Assembly (NCBI RefSeq): GCF_002743335.1
Contig: NZ_PDZB01000004.1
Span: forward strand, 62,001 to 126,000
DNA length: 64,000 bases
Origin: Sporosarcina sp. P32b
GTDB lineage: Bacteria; Bacillota; Bacilli; Bacillales_A; Planococcaceae
Direction: 5' to 3'
The translations under genes and the position numbers were made by a program. The notes below the pieces were generated by a model. That model did no database searches. It saw nothing but the letters and a program-made list of their open reading frames with translations, and was not told where the DNA came from. Below are positions 8,725 through 16,556 of this stretch, one piece after another; within the stretch, counting starts at the first letter, position 1; each line of letters starts with the position of its first letter.

Positions 8725-8888
8725 TCACTTATCTACATACATAATCGCAATGTTATCACTTTCCATTGGATGGAGTTCAAAGCCTTTTATATAATCGGCA
8801 AATCCGATAGGTAGTGTCGTGTGTGTTACTAGTATCCACAGCATCCCCTCAATAATTTAAGGGGGTTTTTTATTGTCATGTGTTTCAT
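8725..8888 (-). pseudogene. Remnant of an unrecognised gene
   Basis: On the minus strand an AAGGAGG ribosome binding site (about 8895-8901) stands before ATG 8888. It opens a 19-codon frame that ends at TAG 8829-8831. In a different frame, from about 8844 to TGA 8725, 39 codons read LWILVTHTTLPIGFADYIKGF and onward to MYVDK, which looks like a natural protein C-terminus, and an imperfect hairpin (8692-8716) follows. A good start and a plausible end in different frames only about 120 bp apart suggest an internally deleted, frameshifted gene. The parent family was not recognised. Confidence 0.35.
8845..8872 (+). terminator. Terminator-like hairpin on the plus strand
   Basis: CCCCT and AGGGG pair around a 10-nt AT-rich loop, followed by GTTTTTTATT. 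No plus-strand gene precedes it, so it could end a small RNA or be left over from a lost gene. It overlaps the first frame of the minus-strand remnant. Confidence 0.4.
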
Positions 8889-9055
8889 AAAGATCCTCCT
8901 TCTATTGATAGTTCGACCTATTACTTTACTATTCTCGAGTAACTGTTTTGAAAAGTCAATTAACTTTTTGTCGAATAGTCACCATCTTTGCTGTTTACTA
9001 GTCAATATGTTTTACTTTTAACATCATCTACTTTATAAAACGGAGGGAATTCATA

Positions 9056-10189
9056 ATGACTGACCCGCTAAACTATATAGAACTTCATCAAAAGGAAATC
9101 CTACAGACCTATCAAGACCTGCATGCTATTGCTGAACCTAGTTGGCAAGAGCAGCAGACTTCACGTTATTTACAGGATCATCTCTCATCTGCCGGATTAA
9201 GTATCACTACCTACACTGGGCATCACGGATTCATTGCAGAAATTGCTGGACGTACGAATGGCGTCATTGCGTTGCGTGCGGATATGGATGCACTAGTACA
9301 GGAAGTCGACGGGGAAGTAGTCGCTAACCACTCTTGCGGACATGACGCGCACAGCACAATGGCGTTATATACCGCACTGGCTTTAAAGAACAGCGAAACA
9401 GATTTACATCATACAATCCGATTCATTTTCCAACCTGCTGAGGAGTTAGCAGAAGGCGCATTGCAAATGATGGAAGAAGGCGTGCTTGAAGATGTTCGAT
9501 TTCTAGGTGGCCTGCACGTACGTCCACATACGGAAGTGCCGTTCGGTAAGTCTGCCCCTGCGATTTTACATGGATCGTCTGCCACTATTATAGGCACGAT
9601 TACAGGTACACCTGCGCATGCAGCGAGACCTGAAGAAGGTAATAATCCAATTGAAGCAGCAAGTTTACTAATTCAGTCACTGTGTCAGATCCGCTTACCA
9701 GGTAATAAAAAATTCTCCATTAAAATTACAGAGCTACATGGTGGTGAAACGAGTAACTCCATCCCTGCCAGTGCTCGATTCACACTAGATGTTCGCGCTG
9801 AAACGAATGATACGATGGATGCTTTGCTGGCAAAAGCCCGCCACATTATACAGTACACTGCTGCACTGACAGAGACGAAGATTACCTATGAAGAAGAGGG
9901 CTATTCACCTGCCGCTACGGAAAATGCCACAGCAATCCAACTGGCACAACGGGCGATTGGTTCTGTATTAGGAGAAGAAAATGTAGAGGGACCATGTATT
10001 TCTCAAGGGGCAGAAGACTTTCATTTTTACACGTGGAAAACCCCTACTATTCCCGCCACGATGATTGGACTCGGTTGTGATTTGAAACCAGGCTTGCATC
10101 ATCCGCAAATGTCATTCAATACCGACGCTTTAATTTACGGTGCACAAATTCTGACGCAACTATTGCTAAATGCGGATCAAGAGTTATGA
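9056..10189 (+). CDS. M20-family amidohydrolase (AmhX-like)
   Basis: 377 residues, the length of M20D amidohydrolases that cut N-acyl amino acids, indole-amide or small peptide amide bonds using a dinuclear metal centre. Metal motifs are visible: 'IALRADMDALVQ' (the ADMDAL block), 'NHSCGHDAHST' with the bridging Cys/His, 'QPAEELAEGA' and the late His 'LHHPQMSFNTDAL'. The dimerisation lid domain is inserted around residues 165-275 ('TPAHAARPEEGNNPIEAA'). The N-terminus recalls B. subtilis AmhX. GGAGGG stands 8 nt before ATG 9056. The next gene overlaps by 4 nt, so the two form an operon. Cytoplasmic, no signal peptide. The physiological substrate is not known. Confidence 0.88.
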   Translation: MTDPLNYIELHQKEILQTYQDLHAIAEPSWQEQQTSRYLQDHLSSAGLSITTYTGHHGFIAEIAGRTNGVIALRADMDALVQEVDGEVVANHSCGHDAHSTMALYTALALKNSETDLHHTIRFIFQPAEELAEGALQMMEEGVLEDVRFLGGLHVRPHTEVPFGKSAPAILHGSSATIIGTITGTPAHAARPEEGNNPIEAASLLIQSLCQIRLPGNKKFSIKITELHGGETSNSIPASARFTLDVRAETNDTMDALLAKARHIIQYTAALTETKITYEEEGYSPAATENATAIQLAQRAIGSVLGEENVEGPCISQGAEDFHFYTWKTPTIPATMIGLGCDLKPGLHHPQMSFNTDALIYGAQILTQLLLNADQEL

Positions 10190-10947
10190 AAACAACTATC
10201 TATCAAGACCATAACAATTTACTAGCAGGCATGACCATGAAAGATTGCAGTGAAGTCGAGTGCAATAATACCGCTTTGCATGCATGCGTTTCGCCAGTTG
10301 ACGTGATAAACAATCGCCGTCAACTGGCAGACTTCTTGCAATGTGATTTGGAAGATTTCGTATTTGCCAATCAAACACATAGTGCTAACTTTCATAAGGT
10401 GACTACACAAGATAGAGGTAAAGGCGCATGGCAACAAGATACAGCAATTCCTGACACCGATGCACTGTATACATTTGAACCAAATATCGTGCTGTGCAGT
10501 TTAACGGCGGACTGCGTTCCTGTATTATTTTACAGTGTAGATCGTACATTGATTGGCACAGTCCATTCGGGGTGGCAAGGCACTGTGAAAGAAATCACAC
10601 TCAAGCTGTTTCATCACCTACAGCAATACGAGCACTGTGACCTGAGTCATATTCATGTCCAAATTGGTGCAGCACTCAGTCAAGAAAAATTTGAAGTCGA
10701 TGAAGATGTCTATAAGAAGTTCCATAATCTTGGCTATGCACACGAATTCATATCCTATAATGCGGAAACACAAAAATATAATATCGATAACCAGCTGACC
10801 GTGAAGAAACAATGCACGCTGGCTGGAATTCCTGAAGCCAATATTACAATAGACCGTACATGTACATTCCTAAGTACAGAAGGCTTTTCCTATCGGCAAG
10901 ATAGGCAGGCGGGTCGTCATGTAAGTTTCATTAGGAGAACCGTCTAA
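10186..10947 (+). CDS. pgeF: Laccase-domain protein, YlmD/YfiH (PgeF) family
   Basis: 253 residues. The family's zinc/active-site motifs are present: 'LTADCVPVLFYS' (Cys in ADC) and 'GTVHSGWQGTVKEI' (His), with a further His in 'FANQTHSANF' near residue 64. Members were first called polyphenol oxidases; later work showed purine nucleoside phosphorylase and adenosine deaminase activity, and in E. coli a role in removing L-Ser from mis-made peptidoglycan precursors. It overlaps the M20 gene (ATGA), a different neighbourhood from the cell-division setting of B. subtilis ylmD, so it may be an additional paralog. Cytoplasmic. The specific role here is undetermined. Confidence 0.88.
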   Translation: MKTTIYQDHNNLLAGMTMKDCSEVECNNTALHACVSPVDVINNRRQLADFLQCDLEDFVFANQTHSANFHKVTTQDRGKGAWQQDTAIPDTDALYTFEPNIVLCSLTADCVPVLFYSVDRTLIGTVHSGWQGTVKEITLKLFHHLQQYEHCDLSHIHVQIGAALSQEKFEVDEDVYKKFHNLGYAHEFISYNAETQKYNIDNQLTVKKQCTLAGIPEANITIDRTCTFLSTEGFSYRQDRQAGRHVSFIRRTV

Positions 10948-10982
10948 AAAACGCAGTGAGAAGTCCCTCACTGCGTTTTTTT
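10948..10982. terminator. Bidirectional terminator
   Basis: A perfect hairpin AAAAACGCAGTGAG / CTCACTGCGTTTTTTT, loop AAGTCC, lies between the convergent laccase-domain and anti-sigma genes and overlaps the anti-sigma stop codon. Confidence 0.85.
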
Positions 10983-12297
10983 ATTTCAATTCTATTTTGA
11001 TATCGCCTTCCAAATAGTTCGGATAGGCAAATATTTCGAGCTTCAAGGGATTTGTATAATCGGTAGGACTAAAACTAATATCCCAATGTTTTATTGAATC
11101 ACTACTATACATACCTACTGATGGGCTGTGCATTTCTATTCCTTTCGCATCAGATATAGCGGATGCAAAATCATATTGGAAGGACGGATGATCTGCTTTT
11201 ACCATAATGAATTCCGCATGGCTTTTATCCGATTTCACTAACTGTATTTTTTGATCTTCAGGTTGATTAAACCATTCCCCTGTTTCCGTATTGACTTCTG
11301 CTATAGCCTCTTCTGCTTTTAGCGCCTGCACTTTATTGATTCGCAAATAAAGCTTCTCAGGCTTTGAAAAGTAATTGCTTTGAAGGAAAAGTGTGGATTC
11401 ACCATCCTCGCCTCCAAACGCCGTCGTACCGTTTTGGATAGATCCCCAGACTTCGCCCTTCTCATCCTCCAGCCGCATATCCTCGAATTGTAGAATTTTC
11501 ATCGGATTGGCAGAGTCAATAGTAATTTTCACACCAACACGCAACGGGGATACAGTAACCTTTTCAATCGTAAATTTCTGTCCTGCAATATCCACTTCTT
11601 TATCTATAGTATAGACTTCACTTGGTTTTACTTGCTTAGGCACAGTGAAGGGTACGGTAAACACTGTCTCTTCGCCTTTTAGCTTAGTAGCTACCTTCAA
11701 GTCAAACGACTGATCTTGTGAAGTATACAATTCCCCAAACTGATAATCGATACGGTCCTTGTACGTATACACCTCTTCTTCATCCATCATATTTCCATAA
11801 GAAAAGCTGCCTTCTGGCATACCTTCCGCTTTCAAATTGATATAATCGACTCGTAAGCCAGTCAGTGGACGTTCTGAATCAATCGTATAGAATATATTCA
11901 TTCCCGTTTCATCTAAAATAACGCCATCTATTGTTAACGTTTTATCTTGAATAGTTTGAGTAACCCCGATTTCTTGATAATAGTCGTTCTGGATCGCGGC
12001 ATTGAGTCCTTTATCCATCGCAATCAATTCCACAAACTTCTCCATACCTGGTATGGAAGCTACCACATTAGCAAAGACGGGTGATACGCGAATGGATGTA
12101 ATGAAAGTCAGAAGCAATAATGCAATGACTGCCACACTCCCTAAGAATCTCTTACGTCTTTTTCTGATTCGACGTTTTTCCTGCCGCACCCTTTCCACCC
12201 CTTGACGGATCGCCTGGTCAGCTTTAGATAAAGGCAAGGGTTGTTGATCCAAACGCTCTTTCAACTGCTTCAACCGCTCTTCTTCTGTCTCATACAT
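10981..12297 (-). CDS. Membrane anti-sigma factor, DUF4179 type
   Basis: 438 residues from ATG 12297. A cytoplasmic N-terminus (about residues 1-50, highly charged 'RQEKRRIRKRRKRFLG') is followed by one membrane helix 'SVAVIALLLLTFITSI' and a large extracellular part. The segment right after the helix ('SPVFANVVASIPGMEKFVELI') is characteristic of DUF4179 proteins, which are often encoded next to ECF sigma factors. It should hold the upstream sigma factor at the membrane and release it on an envelope signal. The ATG overlaps the sigma stop by 8 nt, with GGGGG about 7 nt upstream. A longer in-frame start at 12321 lies inside the sigma gene and is less likely. The signal is not known. Confidence 0.82.
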   Translation of the reverse strand: MYETEEERLKQLKERLDQQPLPLSKADQAIRQGVERVRQEKRRIRKRRKRFLGSVAVIALLLLTFITSIRVSPVFANVVASIPGMEKFVELIAMDKGLNAAIQNDYYQEIGVTQTIQDKTLTIDGVILDETGMNIFYTIDSERPLTGLRVDYINLKAEGMPEGSFSYGNMMDEEEVYTYKDRIDYQFGELYTSQDQSFDLKVATKLKGEETVFTVPFTVPKQVKPSEVYTIDKEVDIAGQKFTIEKVTVSPLRVGVKITIDSANPMKILQFEDMRLEDEKGEVWGSIQNGTTAFGGEDGESTLFLQSNYFSKPEKLYLRINKVQALKAEEAIAEVNTETGEWFNQPEDQKIQLVKSDKSHAEFIMVKADHPSFQYDFASAISDAKGIEMHSPSVGMYSSDSIKHWDISFSPTDYTNPLKLEIFAYPNYLEGDIKIELK

Positions 12298-12814
12298 GAT
12301 CACTACCCCCTTTATCTTCAAAGTATGACCTTAATGTGCGCATCGTCTTGTAGAGTCTCGACTTCACAGTGCCTTCCGGTATATTTTCAGATTGTGCAAT
12401 ATCTTTAAATTTCGATTCCTGAAAGTACTTCAAATAGATTAATCGCTGTTCATCGTCAGACAATGTCGCCAGTGCTTCTCTCATTTCAATATATGAAATA
12501 TCTTCTGATGATACAGTTTCCAACGCGCTATTATTTGCTGTAAATCGTTTACGCAGTTTCAACTGATCTTGGCAATAATTCATCATAATGCGGATTAGCC
12601 AGGTCTTGAGGTAATTGGGTTCTTTTACTGTCCGTACCTTTTTATAGGCCCGATATGTTACTTCCTGCAGTGCTTCGATCGCATCGTCTTCGTTTTGCAG
12701 AAAAGCCAAGGCCGTCCGAAGAAGTGATTCCTTATGCAATTGCATAACAGCGAGAAATGCTTCATCATCTCCGGCTATTGCTTTTACATGCAACTCTTTT
12801 TCTTTTATCTCCAT
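12290..12814 (-). CDS. ECF-type RNA polymerase sigma factor
   Basis: 174 residues with the two ECF regions. Region 2 spans about residues 20-90 ('LHKESLLRTALAFLQNEDDAIEALQEVTYRAYKKV'). Region 4 spans about 115-165 ('LSDDEQRLIYLKYFQESKFKDIAQSENIPEGTVKSRLYKTMRTL') with a helix-turn-helix. There is no region 1 or 3, as expected for this class. It is first in an operon with the DUF4179 anti-sigma gene, overlapping it, which is the standard cognate-pair layout. The pattern is close to the SigV/SigM-like Bacillus factors. It may direct its own promoter (see the candidate at 12849-12878). Confidence 0.9.
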   Translation of the reverse strand: MEIKEKELHVKAIAGDDEAFLAVMQLHKESLLRTALAFLQNEDDAIEALQEVTYRAYKKVRTVKEPNYLKTWLIRIMMNYCQDQLKLRKRFTANNSALETVSSEDISYIEMREALATLSDDEQRLIYLKYFQESKFKDIAQSENIPEGTVKSRLYKTMRTLRSYFEDKGGSDHV

Positions 12815-12848
12815 TCGACCGTCACCCCACTCTCTGCCCTCTTATACA

Positions 12849-12878
12849 TTAGACTCTACATTAGCTTAAAAGTTTACA
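12849..12878 (-). promoter_or_regulatory. Candidate ECF-type promoter of the sigma/anti-sigma operon
   Basis: On the minus strand TGTAAACTT is followed after about 15 nt by GTCTAA, resembling the TGAAAC...CGTC pattern used by several Bacillus ECF sigma factors. It ends about 35 bp before the sigma start codon, so autoregulation is plausible. One mismatch in each element keeps confidence low. Confidence 0.3.
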
Positions 12879-12898
12879 TCATTTTTTATTTATTTTTA

Positions 12899-12936
12899 TG
12901 CACAAAAAAGATGCCTGCTCTCGCAAGACACCTTAC
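12899..12936 (-). terminator. Terminator after the sortase gene
   Basis: On the minus strand GGTGTCTTGC-GAGA-GCAGGCATC forms a stem with G-T pairs and one bulge, followed by TTTTTTG. It begins shortly after the sortase stop codon at 12942. Confidence 0.65.
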
Positions 12937-12941
12937 TTCAC

Positions 12942-13574
12942 TTATTCTGTTCCTTCAATTAATTCTGTATAGACGACTAAGCGATCGTCATGCGTTTTAG
13001 CCTTTCGATTCCATGATCCGGTACATGTGATTAAATTCAATCCACTGCCATATGTGAAGCCGAAGATGGTATCGACTGGTGCATCGGTACGCGGGTATGC
13101 AATTTTTTTCACTACCGCGAATCGTACAATCTCACCGTCTTCGCCATGTACCAATACTTCATCGCCAATCTCCATCTTATCTAGCTCGTAAAATACGGCT
13201 GGACCCGTTTTGGAATCTACATGACCTGCAATGACTGCGTTCCCCCTTCCACCAGGCTTTGTCCCCGGTGAAAACCAGCCCGCCTGATCGGGATCTTGTG
13301 GAACACCCATCTGACCGTTATCAAGACGTCCTACTTCCTCGATTGTTGCCTTGACGTCGAGCGAAGGGATTTCAATAACTTTTGGATCGATTCCAACCCG
13401 CTGGTCTTCTAAGGAGAATTCCTCCGGTGACCGCAAAGGAACAATGGGCATGTCCTCTACCTCTACTTTTGCAGAGGAAGAAGCCTTTACAATTTTCTCT
13501 TGTGGCTGTGAATCGGACTGTGCACAACCAGCCAACATGATGACCCCAATGAGTACTTGTATATAGAATTTCAT
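12942..13574 (-). CDS. Class D/F-type sortase with lipoprotein signal
   Basis: 210 residues. The sortase catalytic triad is visible: His in 'AVIAGHVDSKTG', Cys in 'LNLITCTGSWN' and Arg in 'THDDRLVVYTEL'. It is a thiol transpeptidase that joins a C-terminal sorting signal of a secreted protein to the cell wall. Unusually, the N-terminus is short and ends in a lipobox, 'GVIMLAGCAQSDSQ', so the enzyme may be held by a lipidated cysteine rather than the usual membrane helix. It sits 40 bp downstream of a gene for a wall protein with an MPKTG signal, its probable substrate. The short compact domain suits class F or D, not A or B. Confidence 0.88.
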   Translation of the reverse strand: MKFYIQVLIGVIMLAGCAQSDSQPQEKIVKASSSAKVEVEDMPIVPLRSPEEFSLEDQRVGIDPKVIEIPSLDVKATIEEVGRLDNGQMGVPQDPDQAGWFSPGTKPGGRGNAVIAGHVDSKTGPAVFYELDKMEIGDEVLVHGEDGEIVRFAVVKKIAYPRTDAPVDTIFGFTYGSGLNLITCTGSWNRKAKTHDDRLVVYTELIEGTE

Positions 13575-13614
13575 CGTCTACACGGCTCCCTCCCTAAAAA
13601 AGTAGTCTATTCTT

Positions 13615-14976
13615 TTATTGTTGCTCTCCTGTTTTCCTACGAATCAAGACCATTGATGTACACACAATGAAGATCATGCTTAACGTTACCCACAAAATCG
13701 TGTAATCCGTTTCCTGACTCATACCGCCCATTCCTGTTTTCGGCATATCTGCAGGCATTGCAGAAGCAAACTGATCAGGGAACTGATCGACAATCGCACC
13801 GGATAATGCCGTTCCTACACCAAACATGTGACTGTAGGCTTCGTGAATATTGTCATATGCTGTTTCATAATCCTCATCCACATAACTGTCGAATGCCATA
13901 AGTAATTGATCGACGTGCATCTTCAAGCCTTCTTCAAGATCTGCCGCTTTCAATCGACCTTCCGTTGCAGTGTCTAAAAATGCTGCTTGCGTCACACGAT
14001 AAGCATCCAAATCCGCCATCGCTTTGTCTTGTCCCGCTTTATCCTCTTTCGCCGTTGCTTGTACATAATCTACGAAGTACCCAATATGGCTGCTCCAGAT
14101 TTCATTGAACTGTTTTGCACCTTCTGCCCCGTATACTGATTCAACAGATTTCGTTAAATCTTCCGTATTCGTATTCAAAATAGCTGCAGCTGCGTCAAAG
14201 TCTTTCGCGCCGTCAATACCCTTTTGCATAGCCAGTATTGCTAAAGCTGCATGTGTAGAAAATTCATTGTTTAGTGATTCGCGTAAATCTGCAGCCTTCG
14301 TATCTACGGATTGATTATCAAATTTCTCAGGGAACTGGTCAGTGATAGCCCATGATAAGCCTTTTCCTGTTCCGAACATGTGATGCATAGATTCCTTTAG
14401 ACTTTCATATGCCTTATCGTAATCTTCTGCTCCATAGTTATCGAATGCCCAGATCAACTGATCGACGTGCATTTTCAAGCCTTCTTCTAGATCTGACGCC
14501 TTTAGACGATTTTCCGTAGCGACAGCCAAGAAGTCTGCCTGAGTGACACGGTATCCGTCTAGATCTTTAAGCGCTTTCTTTCTGCCTTCTTCATCTTTCT
14601 CAGCTGTTGCCGTAACATAGTTGACGAAATAGCCTATATGGCTGCTCCAGATTTCTTTGAATTGCTCACCTGCTTTGTCGCCGTAAACAGAGCCTACCGC
14701 TTTCGACAATTCATCCGTATTTTCCCCAAGTTGTCCAGCCGCGGCTTCAAAGTCTGCCGCTCCGTCCAAACCTTTCTGCATCGTAACAACCGCCAAGTAG
14801 GCATGCTCCGAAAGAATGCTGTCGAGTGTTGCTCGTAAATCTACCGCTTTGTTCGATATGGCTTCTGATGCTTTCCCTCCGTGTTCATGTTCTGCCGCAC
14901 TTGTCAGAATCGCACCTGTTGGAAATAGTAATGAAACACTCAATGGAATAGCCGCCCAAGATTTTTTGAATTGCAT
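13615..14976 (-). CDS. Cell-wall-anchored protein with two tandem 184-residue His-containing repeats
   Basis: 453 residues: signal peptide (1-27), two near-identical domains (about 44-219 and 228-403), sorting signal 'MPKTG' (411-415), membrane helix (about 425-444) and RRK tail. The repeats align with an exact 184-residue offset and no gaps. In each, four His positions are kept: H58/H242 (S-x-HA), H113/H297 (WSSHIGYF), H170/H354 (KMHVDQL) and H199/H383 (HMFG). Predicted content is almost all alpha-helix, and the His spacing would suit a helical bundle that binds metal or heme; this is inference. The mature N-terminus is also His-rich (AEHEHGG). The next gene is a sortase, its likely anchoring enzyme. 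I do not recognise the domain. Confidence 0.8.
   Translation of the reverse strand: MQFKKSWAAIPLSVSLLFPTGAILTSAAEHEHGGKASEAISNKAVDLRATLDSILSEHAYLAVVTMQKGLDGAADFEAAAGQLGENTDELSKAVGSVYGDKAGEQFKEIWSSHIGYFVNYVTATAEKDEEGRKKALKDLDGYRVTQADFLAVATENRLKASDLEEGLKMHVDQLIWAFDNYGAEDYDKAYESLKESMHHMFGTGKGLSWAITDQFPEKFDNQSVDTKAADLRESLNNEFSTHAALAILAMQKGIDGAKDFDAAAAILNTNTEDLTKSVESVYGAEGAKQFNEIWSSHIGYFVDYVQATAKEDKAGQDKAMADLDAYRVTQAAFLDTATEGRLKAADLEEGLKMHVDQLLMAFDSYVDEDYETAYDNIHEAYSHMFGVGTALSGAIVDQFPDQFASAMPADMPKTGMGGMSQETDYTILWVTLSMIFIVCTSMVLIRRKTGEQQ
14332..14847 (-). repeat. First copy of the 184-residue coding repeat
   Basis: Encodes residues 44-215 of the wall protein. The second copy is at about 13780-14295. 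Landmarks repeat at exactly 552 bp, for example the WSSHIGYF and GLKMHVDQL segments, pointing to an internal duplication still strongly conserved at protein level. Confidence 0.8.
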
Positions 14977-15089
14977 AATTAATCGCTCCCTTTTTCGTTT
15001 TTGTTATACAGCTAACGTAACAAAAATAAGAATGGATCACTTTTTTCGAATTTTTTTAAAAAAATTTTTAAAATATAGTACTTCTGCAA

Positions 15090-15132
15090 TAAAAAAGGTC
15101 TGAATCCATCACATTGCGTGAGGATCCAGACT
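15090..15132 (-). terminator. Terminator of the second sigma/anti-sigma operon
   Basis: On the minus strand GTCTGGATCC and GGATTCAGAC pair (one mismatch), followed by CTTTTTTATTG. It follows the RskA-type gene and separates it from the repeat-protein gene, whose own promoter must lie in the very AT-rich stretch 14980-15085. Confidence 0.75.
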
Positions 15133-15145
15133 CTATTTTGATCGT

Positions 15146-15862
15146 TTATATTCCACCAGCCAAGATAATCTGACCTTCTGGTGCTGGAAGATTCGGTTCT
15201 TTTTCTATCGTGATGGCAACCGTGTCCCAAGTTCCGGAAAGATCTGCGAGTGGATGACTTACAGTTCCTGTACCCGTTTCATTAGGTTGGACGATTCCCG
15301 CGGGATACGGTTGGTCCCCTTCTATCACCCAGACCTGATAGAGTTCGTCTGCAGATAATGTCGGTAAATCAGTGGCGTCAAGTAGCAGTACTTCTTGATC
15401 GCCATCAGCTATCAACATGGCGACTGCAGATGCACTTGTACCCTCTTCGGGTGCTAGTATACTTTGGCCAATCAATTGGATCTCACTCTGTGCTATGTCA
15501 GGTTCCTTTTGCATTTCAGTAAATAGGAAAGCATTTGCAACAAGTGAGGCAAATAACCCTGCAGCTAGTATGGATGTCGCAACACCCAAAGGGCGACGAC
15601 TTTTTTCCTTTACCGGTATCTGCATGACATTTTCGTTCTTACTTGATTCGTCAGGAAGCGAAGCAAATACCCGCGCTTTTAAATCTGTCGGTACTTCTAC
15701 TGCCTCTGATTCATACGGTAAATCTTCTGTCAGCATTTCCCACTCCATTAACTCTTCTTGACAAGATGGGCATTCTATCAAATGATCTTCAAATTGTCTC
15801 ATCTCGACATCAGTTAGGGTACGATTGAAATAGTCAATCAACATATGACATGATTTATTCAT
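15146..15862 (-). CDS. RskA-type zinc-finger anti-sigma factor
   Basis: 238 residues. The N-terminal ZAS zinc motif H-x3-C-x2-C is visible in 'FEDHLIECPSCQEE' (about residues 24-37). One membrane helix follows at about 93-113 ('GVATSILAAGLFASLVANAFLF'), then an extracellular anti-sigma-K (RskA C-terminal) domain with 'LYQVWVIEGDQPYPAGIV'. It should sequester the overlapping upstream ECF sigma factor and release it on an extracytoplasmic or redox signal, as with RskA/SigK in actinobacteria. Overlap with the sigma gene is 8 nt, with the ribosome binding site inside the sigma gene. The inducing signal is not visible. Confidence 0.88.
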   Translation of the reverse strand: MNKSCHMLIDYFNRTLTDVEMRQFEDHLIECPSCQEELMEWEMLTEDLPYESEAVEVPTDLKARVFASLPDESSKNENVMQIPVKEKSRRPLGVATSILAAGLFASLVANAFLFTEMQKEPDIAQSEIQLIGQSILAPEEGTSASAVAMLIADGDQEVLLLDATDLPTLSADELYQVWVIEGDQPYPAGIVQPNETGTGTVSHPLADLSGTWDTVAITIEKEPNLPAPEGQIILAGGI

Positions 15863-16418
15863 TCGAAACCCCTCCTTCCTGACCGATAATTCCTTTTAAA
15901 TGTTTAAGTGCTAGCCGAATCCTGCCTTTGACTGTTCCGAGTGGTAACTTACAGTGTTCAGCGATTTTGCTTTGACTGAAGCCTTTGAAGTAGAATAATT
16001 CAATAATTTCCTGTTGCTCTGCACGTAACTCTGCTATTGCCGTTCGAATCAATTCACGCCGTTCATTCCACTCCGCTGTTACTTCTGTCGATACGGTTTC
16101 CTCCGTCAGCGAATCTTTGTCCAACATCGGTTCGTACGCATGACGTTTAGATTTACGAAGTTCGTCTATCGATTTATTTCTTGTCACGGTCAGTAGCCAA
16201 GATGAAAACTTCCCTTTATCCTCAGCATATTGATTCGTTCCATTCCACAACTTTAAAAAGACATCTTGCGTCACTTCTTCCGCTATCGTTCGATTATTGG
16301 TCAATCGATAAGAAAACGAAAATACCAATTTTTCATAACGGTCATATAACTGTTCAAATGAATGCCGATTGTGTGCGACTGTTTGATAATAGAGCTGTAC
16401 GTCATCCGTTCCGATCAT
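15855..16418 (-). CDS. ECF-type RNA polymerase sigma factor, SigK-like
   Basis: 187 residues with region 2 ('HSFEQLYDRYEKLVFSFSYRLTNNRTIAEEVTQDVFLKLW', about 18-60) and region 4 ('LRAEQQEIIELFYFKGFSQSKIAEHCKLPLGTVKGRIRLALKHL', about 130-175). The close match of region 2 to the SigK/ECF19-like pattern and the RskA-type partner agree with each other. AAAGGAG stands 7 nt before ATG 16418. The operon probably controls its own expression and possibly the adjacent wall protein and sortase, which lie just downstream on the same strand; that link is inference from position. Confidence 0.9.
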   Translation of the reverse strand: MIGTDDVQLYYQTVAHNRHSFEQLYDRYEKLVFSFSYRLTNNRTIAEEVTQDVFLKLWNGTNQYAEDKGKFSSWLLTVTRNKSIDELRKSKRHAYEPMLDKDSLTEETVSTEVTAEWNERRELIRTAIAELRAEQQEIIELFYFKGFSQSKIAEHCKLPLGTVKGRIRLALKHLKGIIGQEGGVSNE

Positions 16419-16511
16419 AAAATTCTCCTTTTTACAGGCTTTTTCTTTTTACTTTACCACAGACAACCGGATGGTATCGCTCACTGCTCTTGTAAAACAT
16501 CTTTAATATAG

Positions 16512-16552
16512 AAAAAGAGAGCGCCCTCGTCGTTAGATACGAGAACGCCCCA
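16512..16552 (-). terminator. Terminator after the DUF378 gene
   Basis: On the minus strand GCGTTCTCGT and ACGAGGGCGC pair with G-T wobbles around a short loop, followed by TCTCTTTTTC. It starts just after the stop codon of the DUF378 gene. Confidence 0.6.
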
Positions 16553-16556
16553 CTTA

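Larger units (their letters stand above)
8456..9055. other. 600-bp intergenic region
   Basis: No intact gene. It carries the AT-rich upstream region of the BCCT gene (to about 8660), an imperfect hairpin on the minus strand at about 8692-8716 (GGCT-A-GGAA / TTCC-AGCC), a minus-strand gene remnant (8725-8888), a plus-strand terminator-like hairpin (8845-8872), and the promoter region of the M20 amidohydrolase gene (about 8940-9040). Confidence 0.6.

Noticed and set aside
9142-9327. Overlapping frames inside the M20 and other well-identified genes
   Set aside because: These shadow frames carry no recognisable motifs, while the overlapping frames hold complete catalytic motifs.
14977-15090. A shared CCATYC element upstream of the repeat protein and of the SigK-like gene (about 16480) as a common promoter
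   Set aside because: The downstream elements do not agree in sequence or spacing between the two sites, so a common sigma recognition cannot be claimed by eye.
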